Below are positions 16,297 through 24,306 of a stretch of DNA of 64,000 nt, one piece after another. The notes beneath the pieces are model-generated. The model saw only the letters and a list, made by a program, of their open reading frames with translations. It made no database searches and was not told where the DNA came from. A program made the translations under genes and the position numbers. The stretch is from Anaerolineales bacterium (GTDB lineage: Bacteria; Chloroflexota; Anaerolineae; 4572-78; J111): contig JABTUK010000003.1 in assembly GCA_015075405.1 (NCBI GenBank), positions 434,001 to 498,000 on the forward strand. The letters are read 5' to 3'. Numbering within the stretch: position 1 is the stretch's first letter; every line of letters starts with the position of its first letter.

Positions 16297-18285
16297 TCAC
16301 CGTCCCAACGCCTGGCGACCCGCCTCCAGTAACTCGATGATGGCCTCGACATCGTAGACACAGCCGCCCCAGACGCCGCCGCTGGCGTTTTGCAGCGCGG
16401 CCCACAGGCGGGTATCGTCTGGTAGCTGAGCATCAGGGGCCAGGTTGGGATGGGGCGAACGGGCTGCCAGCACTGCGGCCCCCTGCTCCGGGCTGTACTG
16501 CTGGCTGTCGTGCCCAATCAGGTCAAGGCTGCCGGTCAACTGGTTCCGGTCAATGATAATCTGGATTGTGTCCCCCTCGCGGATCCGGCCAATCGGGCCG
16601 CCGGCCAGCGCTTCTGGGCCGATGTGACCGATGCAGGCTCCGGTACTGACCCCACTGAAACGGGCATCGGTTATCAAGGCGACTTCTTTACCCCAGGGTA
16701 AAAATTTGAGCGCCGAAGTGACCTGGTACGTCTCCTCCATCCCACAGCCCAACGGGCCGCGCCCGATCAACACCATGATCTCCCCCGGTTGAATTCGCTG
16801 TCCGGCCTGGCCTTTAATGGCGGCGATGGCTGCCCGTTCGCTGGTAAAGACGCGGGCCGGGCCGATTTTGCGATAAACCCCATCGGTGTCTACCACACTC
16901 GGATCAATCGAGGTGCTTTTGACCACAGAACCTTCCGGGGCCAGGTTGCCCCGCGGAAAAGTGACGGTGCTGGTCATGCCTCGCTCCCGCGCTGCCGCCG
17001 GACTCATAATGACTTCATCCGGGTCAATCCCATCCTGGGCAAAGAGGCGCTCCCGCAGCCGCTTGCGCCGTTCGCTCCTTTCCCATAATTCCAACATCTC
17101 ACCCAACGGCCGGCCCTGGACGGTCATCACCTCGAGCCGAAGTAGTCCTTGTTGGCGCAGATGCAGCATAACTTCGGGCACGCCGCCGGCCAGAAAAACC
17201 TGGACCGTCGGATGGTTGCGGGGGCCGTTGGGTAAAACATCCACCAACCGGGGAACCAGCCGGTTGAGCCGGGTCCAATCGGCCACGGTTGGGCGGGACA
17301 GCCCGGCTGTATAAGCAATCGCCGGGATATGGAGCAGCAGATTGGTGCTGCCGCCAAAGGCCGCGTGCGTGACCATCGCATTATGCAGCGCATCTTCAGT
17401 TAGAATATCAGCCAGGGTAAGCCGAGCCGTTTCCAGGTGGATCAGCGCCTGGGCCGAGCGGCGGGCCAGGTCCAACCAGATGGGCTGGCCGGAAGGAGCG
17501 AGGGCGGAATGGGTCAGCGATAGTCCCAGCGCTTCGCCAACGACCTGGCTGGTTGCCGCGGTCCCCAAAAATTGGCAGCCGCCGCCGGGTGAGGCGCAGG
17601 CTTTGCAGCCCAACTCGGCCGCTTCTTCCAGGCTGAGTTCGCCATGAGCAAAACGCGCTCCCGCCGTTTGGAATTTGCCGGCATCCTCGCCATGGACGGG
17701 CGGCAGGGTGACTCCGCCGGGGACGATAATCCCTGGCAGGTGAAGTTGGCCGGCCAATGCCAGCATCATGGCCGGCAGCCCTTTGTCGCAGGTGCCAATC
17801 GCCATAACGCCGTGCCGGGTCGGCAGAGAGCGGATCAGGCGGCGCAGGACCAGGGCGGCGTCGTTGCGGTAAGGCAGGCTGTCCATCATGCCCGGCGTAC
17901 CCTGCGTCCGACCATCGCATGGATCGCTGACAAAGCCGGCAAAGGGGATGCAGCCTTGCGCCTTAAATTCCTGCGCCGCTGCCTGCACCAGCAGTCCCAC
18001 TTCCCAATGGCCGGTGTGATAGCCCAGGGCAATGGGACTGCCATCGGCGGCCCGCACGCCGCCCTGGGTGCTCAGGATGAGGAACTCTTTCCGGCGCAGC
18101 CCAGTAGGGTTCCAGCCCATGCCCACATTTTGGCTCAACCCGAAAAGATCCCCGCTGGGTGCGTTGCGTAAATACGCTTCATCCAATGGCAGGCGGCCTC
18201 CTGGCCCCTCAGCGAATGTTTGGACTTCATATAAGGAGGGATCGGGCGAATCTAGGGGGACTGGTTCCGAGTTATGAACAGTCAT
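16297..18285 (-). CDS. yjhG: YjhG/YagF-type dehydratase (IlvD/Edd family; D-xylonate dehydratase-like)
   Basis: 662 aa, longer than IlvD (~560) and the right size for YjhG. The N-terminus PSGDLFGLSQNVGMGW, SDPCDGRTQGTPGM, DSLPYRNDAALVLRRLIRS, CKACASPGGGCQFLGTA and ITDARFSGVSTGACIGHIG closely follow YjhG. Cys residues in SDPCDG, ATGTCDKG-like IGTCDKG and CASPGGGC fit the Fe-S site. Dehydrates sugar acids such as D-xylonate to 2-keto-3-deoxy acids. Start 18285 has AAGGAG at good spacing; upstream in-frame codons rejected. The expected aldolase partner is not adjacent (the RraA/hydratase genes lie ~15 kb away). Confidence 0.9.
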   Translation of the reverse strand: MTVHNSEPVPLDSPDPSLYEVQTFAEGPGGRLPLDEAYLRNAPSGDLFGLSQNVGMGWNPTGLRRKEFLILSTQGGVRAADGSPIALGYHTGHWEVGLLVQAAAQEFKAQGCIPFAGFVSDPCDGRTQGTPGMMDSLPYRNDAALVLRRLIRSLPTRHGVMAIGTCDKGLPAMMLALAGQLHLPGIIVPGGVTLPPVHGEDAGKFQTAGARFAHGELSLEEAAELGCKACASPGGGCQFLGTAATSQVVGEALGLSLTHSALAPSGQPIWLDLARRSAQALIHLETARLTLADILTEDALHNAMVTHAAFGGSTNLLLHIPAIAYTAGLSRPTVADWTRLNRLVPRLVDVLPNGPRNHPTVQVFLAGGVPEVMLHLRQQGLLRLEVMTVQGRPLGEMLELWERSERRKRLRERLFAQDGIDPDEVIMSPAAARERGMTSTVTFPRGNLAPEGSVVKSTSIDPSVVDTDGVYRKIGPARVFTSERAAIAAIKGQAGQRIQPGEIMVLIGRGPLGCGMEETYQVTSALKFLPWGKEVALITDARFSGVSTGACIGHIGPEALAGGPIGRIREGDTIQIIIDRNQLTGSLDLIGHDSQQYSPEQGAAVLAARSPHPNLAPDAQLPDDTRLWAALQNASGGVWGGCVYDVEAIIELLEAGRQALGR

Positions 18286-18410
18286 GGGGTTACTCCTTGT
18301 AAAAATAGTTTGTAGTAACGACTTGAGACGAAGGCCCTGCTCCAAGAAGGAGAGGCCGCTTTTCAAGGGATCAAGGAATACCTCTTATCCGGTGTTGATG
18401 GAGCAAGGGC

Positions 18411-19814
18411 TTAATTTGCATTTCTCACTCCCCGCAAAGCCACCTGCGCTGAGCGCAGCGCCGTCGCAAAGGAAATTCCGCCTGCTGGACTGCCCGCATC
18501 CGCTTTGTAGCCCCCATAAATCGCATGACCCGCTTGCAGCCAGAAGCAGTCTACCACGGCAAAGCCGGCGGCTTTGAGCCAGGTCAACTGCTCGAACAGG
18601 GGCGACGGTTTATCAAAGGGGTCGGGGAAGCGGTAATAGTTCCAGCCGATTTGAGCAAACTGCTCGAACAGCCGCCGCGAGCCGGTTTGGGCCAACGCTT
18701 GCGCTTCCGCCGAGCGGTCCCAGGCAGCGGCAAACAGCTCCCCCGCTTCGGGTCGTTGAGGCAGGATCAGGTCGGCGATGAGGAAAACGCCGCGTGGCGA
18801 AAGGCGTTCGGCAACGGCGGCAAATAACTGCTGCTTTTCCGCGTCGTCCAAATGGTGCAGCACCAGTGACGAGAATATGCAGTCGGCCCCCTCGACGTGG
18901 GCCAGCCAATCGCCGGAAAAGAGGTCAAACGGCTCAACGGCTGCCCGCGCACCAAATCTGTCCAAACGCCGGGCAGTCTGGAGGCGCATCTCCTCTGACC
19001 CGTCAAGGGCGACGATTTCGGCCTGGGTAAAACAGTCCAGCAGCGCGTGGGCCAGAAAGCCTTCCCCACAGCCCACCTCGACGGCGCGGAAAGGCTCAGC
19101 CGGGTTGAAGGGCAGCAGGGTCAACAGCGCCGCCATTTGTTCTTCTCGCGCCGGCACGGCCACCGCTGCAATTTCCTGGTACAATTTGGAGTCGGCTTCG
19201 GACCAGGCCGGAGGCGTATCATTCACAGCTTTGCTCCTTATTTTTGTTCCCCGAATCGGTTGGAGGGCGCGATTGACCCGGCCCAGATCAAACGCTTCCG
19301 GGTCAAAATCGCCGCCAAACTGCTCGATCATCTCGCGGTGCTCAGGATGGCGCGGATTTTTGAAGATTTCCAGCAGGTTGGTGTATTCCCAGATGCCGCC
19401 GCACTCCTCCGGGGGGCAGGCGCGCTGGCCGGCCAGGCAGATAGGATATTGAACACCCGGCGCCGGCGGCAAAATTCGCTCCACCTTGACCACGTGCTGC
19501 CAGTCGTCGGCCAGATCATAAATATAGATAAATTTGCTGCCTTCGGTCTGGCTCACCTGGCTCAAGCTGACGTCCGCCGCATCTTTTAGGGTGGGGCCAG
19601 CCTCAGCGGCCGGGCCATAAGTTACACCTTCGATGATGAAGCGGTAACTCTGATAATTGCCCCAGCCCATGACCGTCTGTAAAACGCGGTGGAACTTGTC
19701 CAGAGGAATATCGCCGGCCACTTGCACTTTGCGCCAAATTGGCGGGATAAGGCCCTTGAGGGAGATTTTGCATTGATAGATCAGTAGTTCATTATTTTGA
19801 TGGGACTCAACCAC
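18411..19814 (-). CDS. Fusion: pRiA4b ORF-3-like domain + class I SAM methyltransferase
   Basis: 467 aa. Residues 1-190 are a full pRiA4b ORF-3 (IS1096 TnpR-like) domain: LKGLIPPIWRKVQVAGDI, LDKFHRVLQTVMGW, YIYDLADDWQHVV, RACPPEECGGIWEY, HPEHREMIEQF, FDPEAFDLGRVN. From ~240 a Rossmann methyltransferase follows: VEVGCGEGFLAHALL, EIVALDGSEEMRLQTAR, CIFSSLVLHHLDD. At the junction (19226) lies a GTG preceded by AAGGAG (19234-19239), so the methyltransferase may also be made on its own. Start is GTG at 19814. Role unknown; pRiA4b-type proteins are not biochemically defined. Confidence 0.8.
   Translation of the reverse strand: MVESHQNNELLIYQCKISLKGLIPPIWRKVQVAGDIPLDKFHRVLQTVMGWGNYQSYRFIIEGVTYGPAAEAGPTLKDAADVSLSQVSQTEGSKFIYIYDLADDWQHVVKVERILPPAPGVQYPICLAGQRACPPEECGGIWEYTNLLEIFKNPRHPEHREMIEQFGGDFDPEAFDLGRVNRALQPIRGTKIRSKAVNDTPPAWSEADSKLYQEIAAVAVPAREEQMAALLTLLPFNPAEPFRAVEVGCGEGFLAHALLDCFTQAEIVALDGSEEMRLQTARRLDRFGARAAVEPFDLFSGDWLAHVEGADCIFSSLVLHHLDDAEKQQLFAAVAERLSPRGVFLIADLILPQRPEAGELFAAAWDRSAEAQALAQTGSRRLFEQFAQIGWNYYRFPDPFDKPSPLFEQLTWLKAAGFAVVDCFWLQAGHAIYGGYKADAGSPAGGISFATALRSAQVALRGVRNAN
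19226..19239 (-). promoter_or_regulatory. Internal ribosome binding site and GTG at a domain junction
   Basis: AAGGAG followed after 7 nt by GTG, in frame, exactly between the pRiA4b-like and methyltransferase domains. Suggests that two coupled genes became one frame, or that two products are made. Confidence 0.55.
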
Positions 19815-19842
19815 GTTTTAACCTCAACTGTAACTACCCCCG

Positions 19843-19943
19843 CATGTCATTTCGAGGCTGAAAGCCGAGAAATCTCCTCATCTGTGTTTTGCAGACGACG
19901 GATGGGGAGATTTCTCGCTCCTAACGTCGCTCGAAATGACATG
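19843..19943. mobile_element. Family-B palindromic element, full copy
   Basis: Ends CATGTCATTTCGAGGC and, inverted, CATGTCATTTCGAGCGACG; inner arms GAGAAATCTCC and GGAGATTTCTC. Weak outer extension GTAACTAC...GTGGTTAC gives about 127 bp. No ORF. Confidence 0.9.
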
Positions 19944-20023
19944 GCTGAGTGGTTACCCTCAAATGTTTGGGTAAGAACGGAGTCCAAAGCTTGCTTTGGA
20001 CTCCAGTAGGAGTGTACTCCCGA

Positions 20024-20470
20024 TCAAATCAGGCCATGTTTTTGCAGCAGCTCCAATAACCCGGTTGGATAAAGCGGCAGAGAGTTATGGCGCAACTCGA
20101 TTAGGGGTTTCCAGAACGCCTTGAAGGTCAGACCGCTGTCTTCCAGACCCACCAGCGTCCCCCGCTCGTACAGCGAGCGCTCCACAAATTCGGCGTCATA
20201 AACCTGGACAATTTCGTGGCCCGGCTGGTCATTGTAAATAAAGACGTTTTCCAGTGTGCCCAGGTAGCGAAGGTGGTCTATTTCCGCCCCAAACTCCTCG
20301 CGGACTTCCCGCACCAGCGCCGCCTGGCTGTACTCGCCAAAGTGGATACCGCCGCCGATGGGCCGGTAAAAGTGCTGTTGTTTGCCCGGATCATAGCTCT
20401 CGGCGACCAAGATGGCCTTGTTCCAACTAAAAACACCAATCACCAGCGAGCGAATCTGTCCCGGTATCAT
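20024..20470 (-). CDS. Nudix hydrolase
   Basis: 148 aa. Nudix box GGIHFGEYSQAALVREVREE fits G-x5-E-x7-R-E-U-x-E-E, beginning at about residue 38. Hydrolyses a nucleoside diphosphate linked to another group; substrate not predictable. Its ATG overlaps the stop of the upstream gene by 4 nt (ATGA), implying translational coupling. Confidence 0.9.
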   Translation of the reverse strand: MIPGQIRSLVIGVFSWNKAILVAESYDPGKQQHFYRPIGGGIHFGEYSQAALVREVREEFGAEIDHLRYLGTLENVFIYNDQPGHEIVQVYDAEFVERSLYERGTLVGLEDSGLTFKAFWKPLIELRHNSLPLYPTGLLELLQKHGLI

Positions 20471-21198
20471 TGTTCCTCTCCCAGCTTGACCTCGCGCAGC
20501 GCCTCCAATTGATCCTGGAGCAGGCGAACCTCTTCATCCACATCGGCGGAAAGACGGCTGGTATCGGCCACATGGCTGGTAGATTGGCCGGTCAGGATTT
20601 GCGAATAGATGGTGCCCAGCAGCGAGAGGGTGCTTTCGATTTGAATTTCGGCCCGTTTGACCGTATTTTGCAGTTGATCCAGCGAAGCCAGTTGCTTGCG
20701 CCGGTTAGCCAGAGTCCGTTCCAGTTGCGCCCGAATAGCCGGGTCCTTTTCGCGCTGGAGCCGGCTTTCCAGATCGGCAATGGCCGCCGGTACCGTTTCC
20801 ACATCCCGCCGGATAATCTCATCCCGGCGCAGTTTGCTGATCCGTTCCACCAAATCCTGGATGGTTTCAGTCCAGGTATCAATTTGCCCGCCCAACGTTT
20901 GCAGATGCGTCCGCTGCCCCGCCTGGGCCGCCGCTTTAACCGCCTGATCAATCTGCGCTTTGTAGGCCAGTGTTTGTTTCAGATAGCTATCGAGACGAAC
21001 CTGCTCATCCAGCCCTTCTGGCTTAACTTTTAATTGACTCCACACCAACCAGACTCCCCCGACCAGCGCTACCAGCCAGGGTAGCCACAACAAAGGAACG
21101 CGATCAACCCTGACCAGCACAATCGAGACGGCTACCAGCAGGACATACCAGCCCAGGTTGCGCCAGAGTTTACGCCAGCGGGGGTCAGGAGTTAGCAT
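20467..21198 (-). CDS. Membrane-anchored coiled-coil protein, unknown function
   Basis: 243 aa. Two adjacent hydrophobic helices at about 15-32 (LGWYVLLVAVSIVLV) and 36-53 (LLWLPWLVALVGGVWLVW), then a ~170-residue charged helical region with heptad-like patterns (WTETIQDLVERISKLRRDE; ADLESRLQREKDP) and a TSHVADTSRLSADVDEE segment. No known domain recognised. Coupled at both ends: 2 nt from the GNAT gene and overlapping the Nudix gene. Confidence 0.75.
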   Translation of the reverse strand: MLTPDPRWRKLWRNLGWYVLLVAVSIVLVRVDRVPLLWLPWLVALVGGVWLVWSQLKVKPEGLDEQVRLDSYLKQTLAYKAQIDQAVKAAAQAGQRTHLQTLGGQIDTWTETIQDLVERISKLRRDEIIRRDVETVPAAIADLESRLQREKDPAIRAQLERTLANRRKQLASLDQLQNTVKRAEIQIESTLSLLGTIYSQILTGQSTSHVADTSRLSADVDEEVRLLQDQLEALREVKLGEEQ

Positions 21199-21200
21199 GA

Positions 21201-21755
21201 TTACCTTTGCTGCCGGCTATTCAGCGGAATAATCGGTTGGCTCTGGGCCGCACTTTTGAGGCCGGACAGATCGAGCATGTGCTTGGAGGTCGTGGCCGCG
21301 TCGAGCGGCATAAGCACCGCCACCTCATCGCAGGCGTGAAACTTGGGGCAAAAAACGCAATCTTTCTGCACTTTGCGCGGCAGGTGTTCGATGCGGGTCA
21401 GCTGGAAGCCCATTTTGAGAAAAAAGCCGGGTTTGCGGGTCAAGGCAAACACCCGCGGCAGCCCCAGCGCCCGCGCTTCGGCCAGCAGTTGCGAGACGAT
21501 GGCCCGGCCAACGCCCTGGCCCTGGCGGGCGGAGTCAATCACCAGCGAGCGAATCTCGGCCAAATCGCCCCACATAATCAGCAGCGATCCCATGCCGACA
21601 ATTTTACCATCGGCCTCGGCCACCACCCAATCGCGGATAGATTGGTAGACATCGGCCTCCATGCGGGGCAAAATTTCCGCCTGTTTGGCGTACTCATTCA
21701 GCAGCGGCATCATGCGCGGCACATCGCTTAATTGGGCTTTACGAACGTTAATCAC
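21201..21755 (-). CDS. argA: Short N-acetylglutamate synthase-like GNAT acetyltransferase
   Basis: 184 aa. GNAT fold with acetyl-CoA loop ARQGQGVGRAIVSQLL. The segment LPRKVQKDCVFCPKFHACDE is characteristic of stand-alone ArgA-type N-acetylglutamate synthases. First step of arginine biosynthesis: acetyl-CoA + glutamate. GTG start with GAGGAT upstream. Placed directly behind argC-argB-argD, which supports the function. The C-terminal ~20 residues (after KHMLDLS) look unstructured. Confidence 0.82.
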   Translation of the reverse strand: MINVRKAQLSDVPRMMPLLNEYAKQAEILPRMEADVYQSIRDWVVAEADGKIVGMGSLLIMWGDLAEIRSLVIDSARQGQGVGRAIVSQLLAEARALGLPRVFALTRKPGFFLKMGFQLTRIEHLPRKVQKDCVFCPKFHACDEVAVLMPLDAATTSKHMLDLSGLKSAAQSQPIIPLNSRQQR

Positions 21756-21792
21756 GATAGCTTATCCTCTTTTGCATCATAAAAATCTAAAA

Positions 21793-21922
21793 AGGAAGCG
21801 AGGAGACGAAAAATAGAGGATAGAAGATGGAGGATGGCAAAAGTTAGCTTTTTCTATCTACTATCTTCCATCTACTATCTTCAATCTTCTTATCGCCTCC
21901 TCGCCTCACTTTGCCTCGCCTC
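21793..21922. repeat. Compound fold-back array (GAGGCGAG outside, ATAGAAGATGG inside)
   Basis: Outer arms GGAAGCGAGGAGACG and CGCCTCCTCGCCTC; inner arms ATAGAGGATAGAAGATGGAG and CTATCTACTATCTTCCATC. On the minus strand the array begins with TGAGGCGAGG and supplies the argD stop codon. Confidence 0.85.
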
Positions 21923-23117
21923 ATCCCACCGCCGCCAGCGTCTCGCGCAGCCGCTCGGCCAGGAGGTCGAGTTCCACCTGGGTGATGGTCAGCGGGGGGA
22001 GTAGGCGGATCACTTTTTCTCCGGCCACCAGAATAATCAGGCCGTGGTTGCGCGCCTCGGCCACAATTTCAGCCGCCGGGATTTCCGACAGCAGCCCCCA
22101 CATCAACCCTTTGCCCCGCAGCCCCGCCAACAGCGGCGACTCGGTCGTTAGCGTTTGCAGTTTTTGGGCCAGGTAGTCGCCCTTATGTTTAACTTCGGCC
22201 AGAAAAGCCGGCTGGTTGATCTGGCTAAAAACCGCTCTGGCGACGGTGCAGACCAGCGGCCCGGCGGCAAAGGTGCTGCCGTGATCGCCCACCTCCAGGG
22301 TGTCGGCTACGGCTTGGGTCAGCAGCACCGCCCCCATCGGCAGACCGCCGGCCAGGGGCTTGGCCAGAGTCATAATATCGGGTGTAACCCCGTAATTTTC
22401 GTAAGCCCACAGCTTGCCCGTCCGCCCCAAACCGCACTGTACCTCGTCGAAGATGAGCAGCGCCCCCACCTCATCGCAGCGCGCTCGCAGCCCGGCCAGA
22501 AACTCCGGCTCCGCCGGGGTGACGCCGCCCTCGCCCTGCACCGGCTCGATGATGACGGCGCAAGTTTGGGTCGTGATCGCGGCGCGGGCGCTGTCGAGAT
22601 TGTTAAACTCGGCAAAGGTCACGCCGCCGATGAGCGGCTCGAAGGGGATGCGGTATTTGGCAGTGGCTGTGACCGCCAGTGCGCCCATCGTCCGCCCGTG
22701 AAAGGAGCCGGTGAAGGCCACAATGCCGGTTTTGTCGGTGTGGCCTTTGGCGCGAGCGTATTTGCGGGCAAATTTAATGGCTCCCTCGTTGGCCTCGGTT
22801 CCGGAGTTGCAGAAGAAAACCCGGTCGGCAAAGGAGGACTCGCACAGGTCATGGGCCAGAAGCGCCTGCGGGGCCGTGTGGTAAAGGTTGGAGGTGTGGA
22901 TCAGCCCTTCGGCTCCTTGCCGAATTGCCCCGATCACAGCCTCATGATGATGGCCCAGCGCCGTGACGGCAATCCCGGCCCCGGCATCCAGATATTGGCG
23001 GCCTTCTTTATCGTATAGCCACGAACCTTCGCCGCGTTCCCAGACCAAATCGGGGCGTTTATAGGTTTGCAGCACGTACTGTTTTTCAAGCGCAATGATT
23101 TCTTGGGAGTTGTTCAC
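21921..23117 (-). CDS. argD: Acetylornithine aminotransferase
   Basis: 398 aa, full length. Class III aminotransferase: YLDAGAGIAVTALGH, FCNSGTEANEGAIKFAR, GSFHGRTMGALAVT, VIIEPVQGEGGV, LIFDEVQCGLGRTG, and TLAKPLAGGLPMGA with the PLP Lys. Converts N-acetylglutamate semialdehyde to N-acetylornithine. GTG start. Between argB and argA; the stop codon overlaps a GAGGCGAG repeat. Confidence 0.93.
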   Translation of the reverse strand: MNNSQEIIALEKQYVLQTYKRPDLVWERGEGSWLYDKEGRQYLDAGAGIAVTALGHHHEAVIGAIRQGAEGLIHTSNLYHTAPQALLAHDLCESSFADRVFFCNSGTEANEGAIKFARKYARAKGHTDKTGIVAFTGSFHGRTMGALAVTATAKYRIPFEPLIGGVTFAEFNNLDSARAAITTQTCAVIIEPVQGEGGVTPAEPEFLAGLRARCDEVGALLIFDEVQCGLGRTGKLWAYENYGVTPDIMTLAKPLAGGLPMGAVLLTQAVADTLEVGDHGSTFAAGPLVCTVARAVFSQINQPAFLAEVKHKGDYLAQKLQTLTTESPLLAGLRGKGLMWGLLSEIPAAEIVAEARNHGLIILVAGEKVIRLLPPLTITQVELDLLAERLRETLAAVG

Positions 23118-23176
23118 GATATGTTTTTATACCTCGTTGTTTCAAAGTTTATATGATTTCGAAGTTCTCTAAATCG

Positions 23177-23274
23177 CACCCTTCGATACGCCTTTCACTG
23201 CGTTCAAGGCTACTCAGGATGCAATAAAGAGCCGAAAATCATCCTGAGTAGGCCGAAGGCCGTATCGAAGGGTG
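23177..23274. mobile_element. Family-C palindromic element
   Basis: 98 bp. CACCCTTCGATACG ... CTACTCAGGATG on the left and CATCCTGAGTAGG ... CGTATCGAAGGGTG on the right with an 18-nt loop. Single copy here. Confidence 0.85.
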
Positions 23275-23303
23275 ATTTTCGAGCTAATTCTGATTTCAAT
23301 TAT

Positions 23304-23384
23304 TCACATTCTCTCCGGCGTCTCGATGCCCAGAAGAGATAGCAAAAGTTCGAGTTCGGCCAGGCAAAGTTGGGCTACATTAGT
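23304..23384 (-). pseudogene. argS C-terminal remnant
   Basis: 26 codons ending LLSLLGIETPERM and TGA. The LLGI-x-x-PERM ending is a hallmark of arginyl-tRNA synthetases. The frame is closed upstream by TAG and no start exists, so only the tail of argS survives between argB and argD, flanked by a family-C element and a fold-back array. Confidence 0.6.
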
Positions 23385-23411
23385 AAACGTCTAAAATTTA
23401 CTTCCCATTTT

Positions 23412-23467
23412 GAGTTCCTACGAGTTCCTTTAGTTCCCTGGGAACTCGTAGGAACTTGGGGGAACTT
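23412..23467. repeat. Fold-back array (GAGTTCCTAC unit)
   Basis: GAGTTCCTACGAGTTCC on the left, GGAACTCGTAGGAACTT on the right, just downstream of argB. Confidence 0.75.
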
Positions 23468-23483
23468 ATTTTTGGACAATCAC

Positions 23484-24224
23484 TTAGGCCACGATAGTGG
23501 TGCCCGTACCCGCCTGCAAGCCAGTCAGGTTGGTGATTTTGACCGCCTGCACCCCGGCGGCGACCGCCTCGGTGGCCGAGCGAACTTTGGGAATCATCCC
23601 GTCTACAATGATTTTGTCGGCAATCAACTGCTCTACTTCGGCAGCGGTCAGGTGAGGCAGCAACTCGCCCTGACGCAGAACCCCCGGCACGTTCGACACA
23701 AACACCAGCACCTTCGCCGCCATTGCCGTAGCGACAGCCATCGCCACGTGGTCGGCGTTGACATTAAAAATGCTGCCGTCCGGGCCGTAGCAAATGGGCG
23801 ACAGCACCGGGGTGACGCCCTCCTCCAGCAAGTGCTTGAAGACCTCGGTGCGGACAAAGGTGACGCGCCCCACCAGGCCCAAATCGCCCTGGGGATGGTG
23901 CAGCTTTTCGACCCTGATTGAGGCCCGATCCACGCCGGACATGCCAAAGGCGTCCACCCCGGCGGCTACCAGCGAAGCCACCAGCCGCTTGTTGACCCGC
24001 CCCGCCAGCACCATTTTGACCACCGCCAGCGATTCGGCGTCGGTCACGCGCAGGCCGTCAATGTACTGGGCCTCGATGCCCAGCTTGATCTGTAACTCTT
24101 TTATTTCCTTGCCGCCGCCGTGTACCAGGATGACCGGCTCGGTCAAGGCCGCCACAGCCTGGCCCAGGTTGTCCACAAAGGTGGGGTCGTCGAGTTCATT
24201 GCCGCCGATTTTGATGATTTGCAC
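23484..24224 (-). CDS. argB: Acetylglutamate kinase
   Basis: 246 aa. QIIKIGGNEL at the N-terminus, VILVHGGGKEI substrate loop, FVSNVPGV and the C-terminal AVKITNLTGLQAGTGTTI. Phosphorylates N-acetylglutamate. Start set at GTG 24224 with AGGAG upstream; the in-frame extension beyond runs through a fold-back array. Short kinase form without an N-terminal feedback helix visible, so arginine inhibition is uncertain. The ArgB family also includes LysW-type kinases; the argC/argD context and general sequence favour ArgB. Confidence 0.88.
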   Translation of the reverse strand: MQIIKIGGNELDDPTFVDNLGQAVAALTEPVILVHGGGKEIKELQIKLGIEAQYIDGLRVTDAESLAVVKMVLAGRVNKRLVASLVAAGVDAFGMSGVDRASIRVEKLHHPQGDLGLVGRVTFVRTEVFKHLLEEGVTPVLSPICYGPDGSIFNVNADHVAMAVATAMAAKVLVFVSNVPGVLRQGELLPHLTAAEVEQLIADKIIVDGMIPKVRSATEAVAAGVQAVKITNLTGLQAGTGTTIVA

Positions 24225-24237
24225 CGTATTATCTCCT

Positions 24238-24306
24238 GTGAGACGAAGAGGCGAGGAGGCGAAAGAAAAAATTCTTCGCGTCCTCGCCTCACCCGTCCTC
24301 GCCTCA
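24238..24306. repeat. Octamer fold-back array (GAGGCGAG unit)
   Basis: Arms GAAGAGGCGAGGAGGCGAA and CGTCCTCGCCTCACCC with a GTCCTCGCCTCA end. Provides the TGA stop codon of argC (TGAGGCGAGG). Confidence 0.85.
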
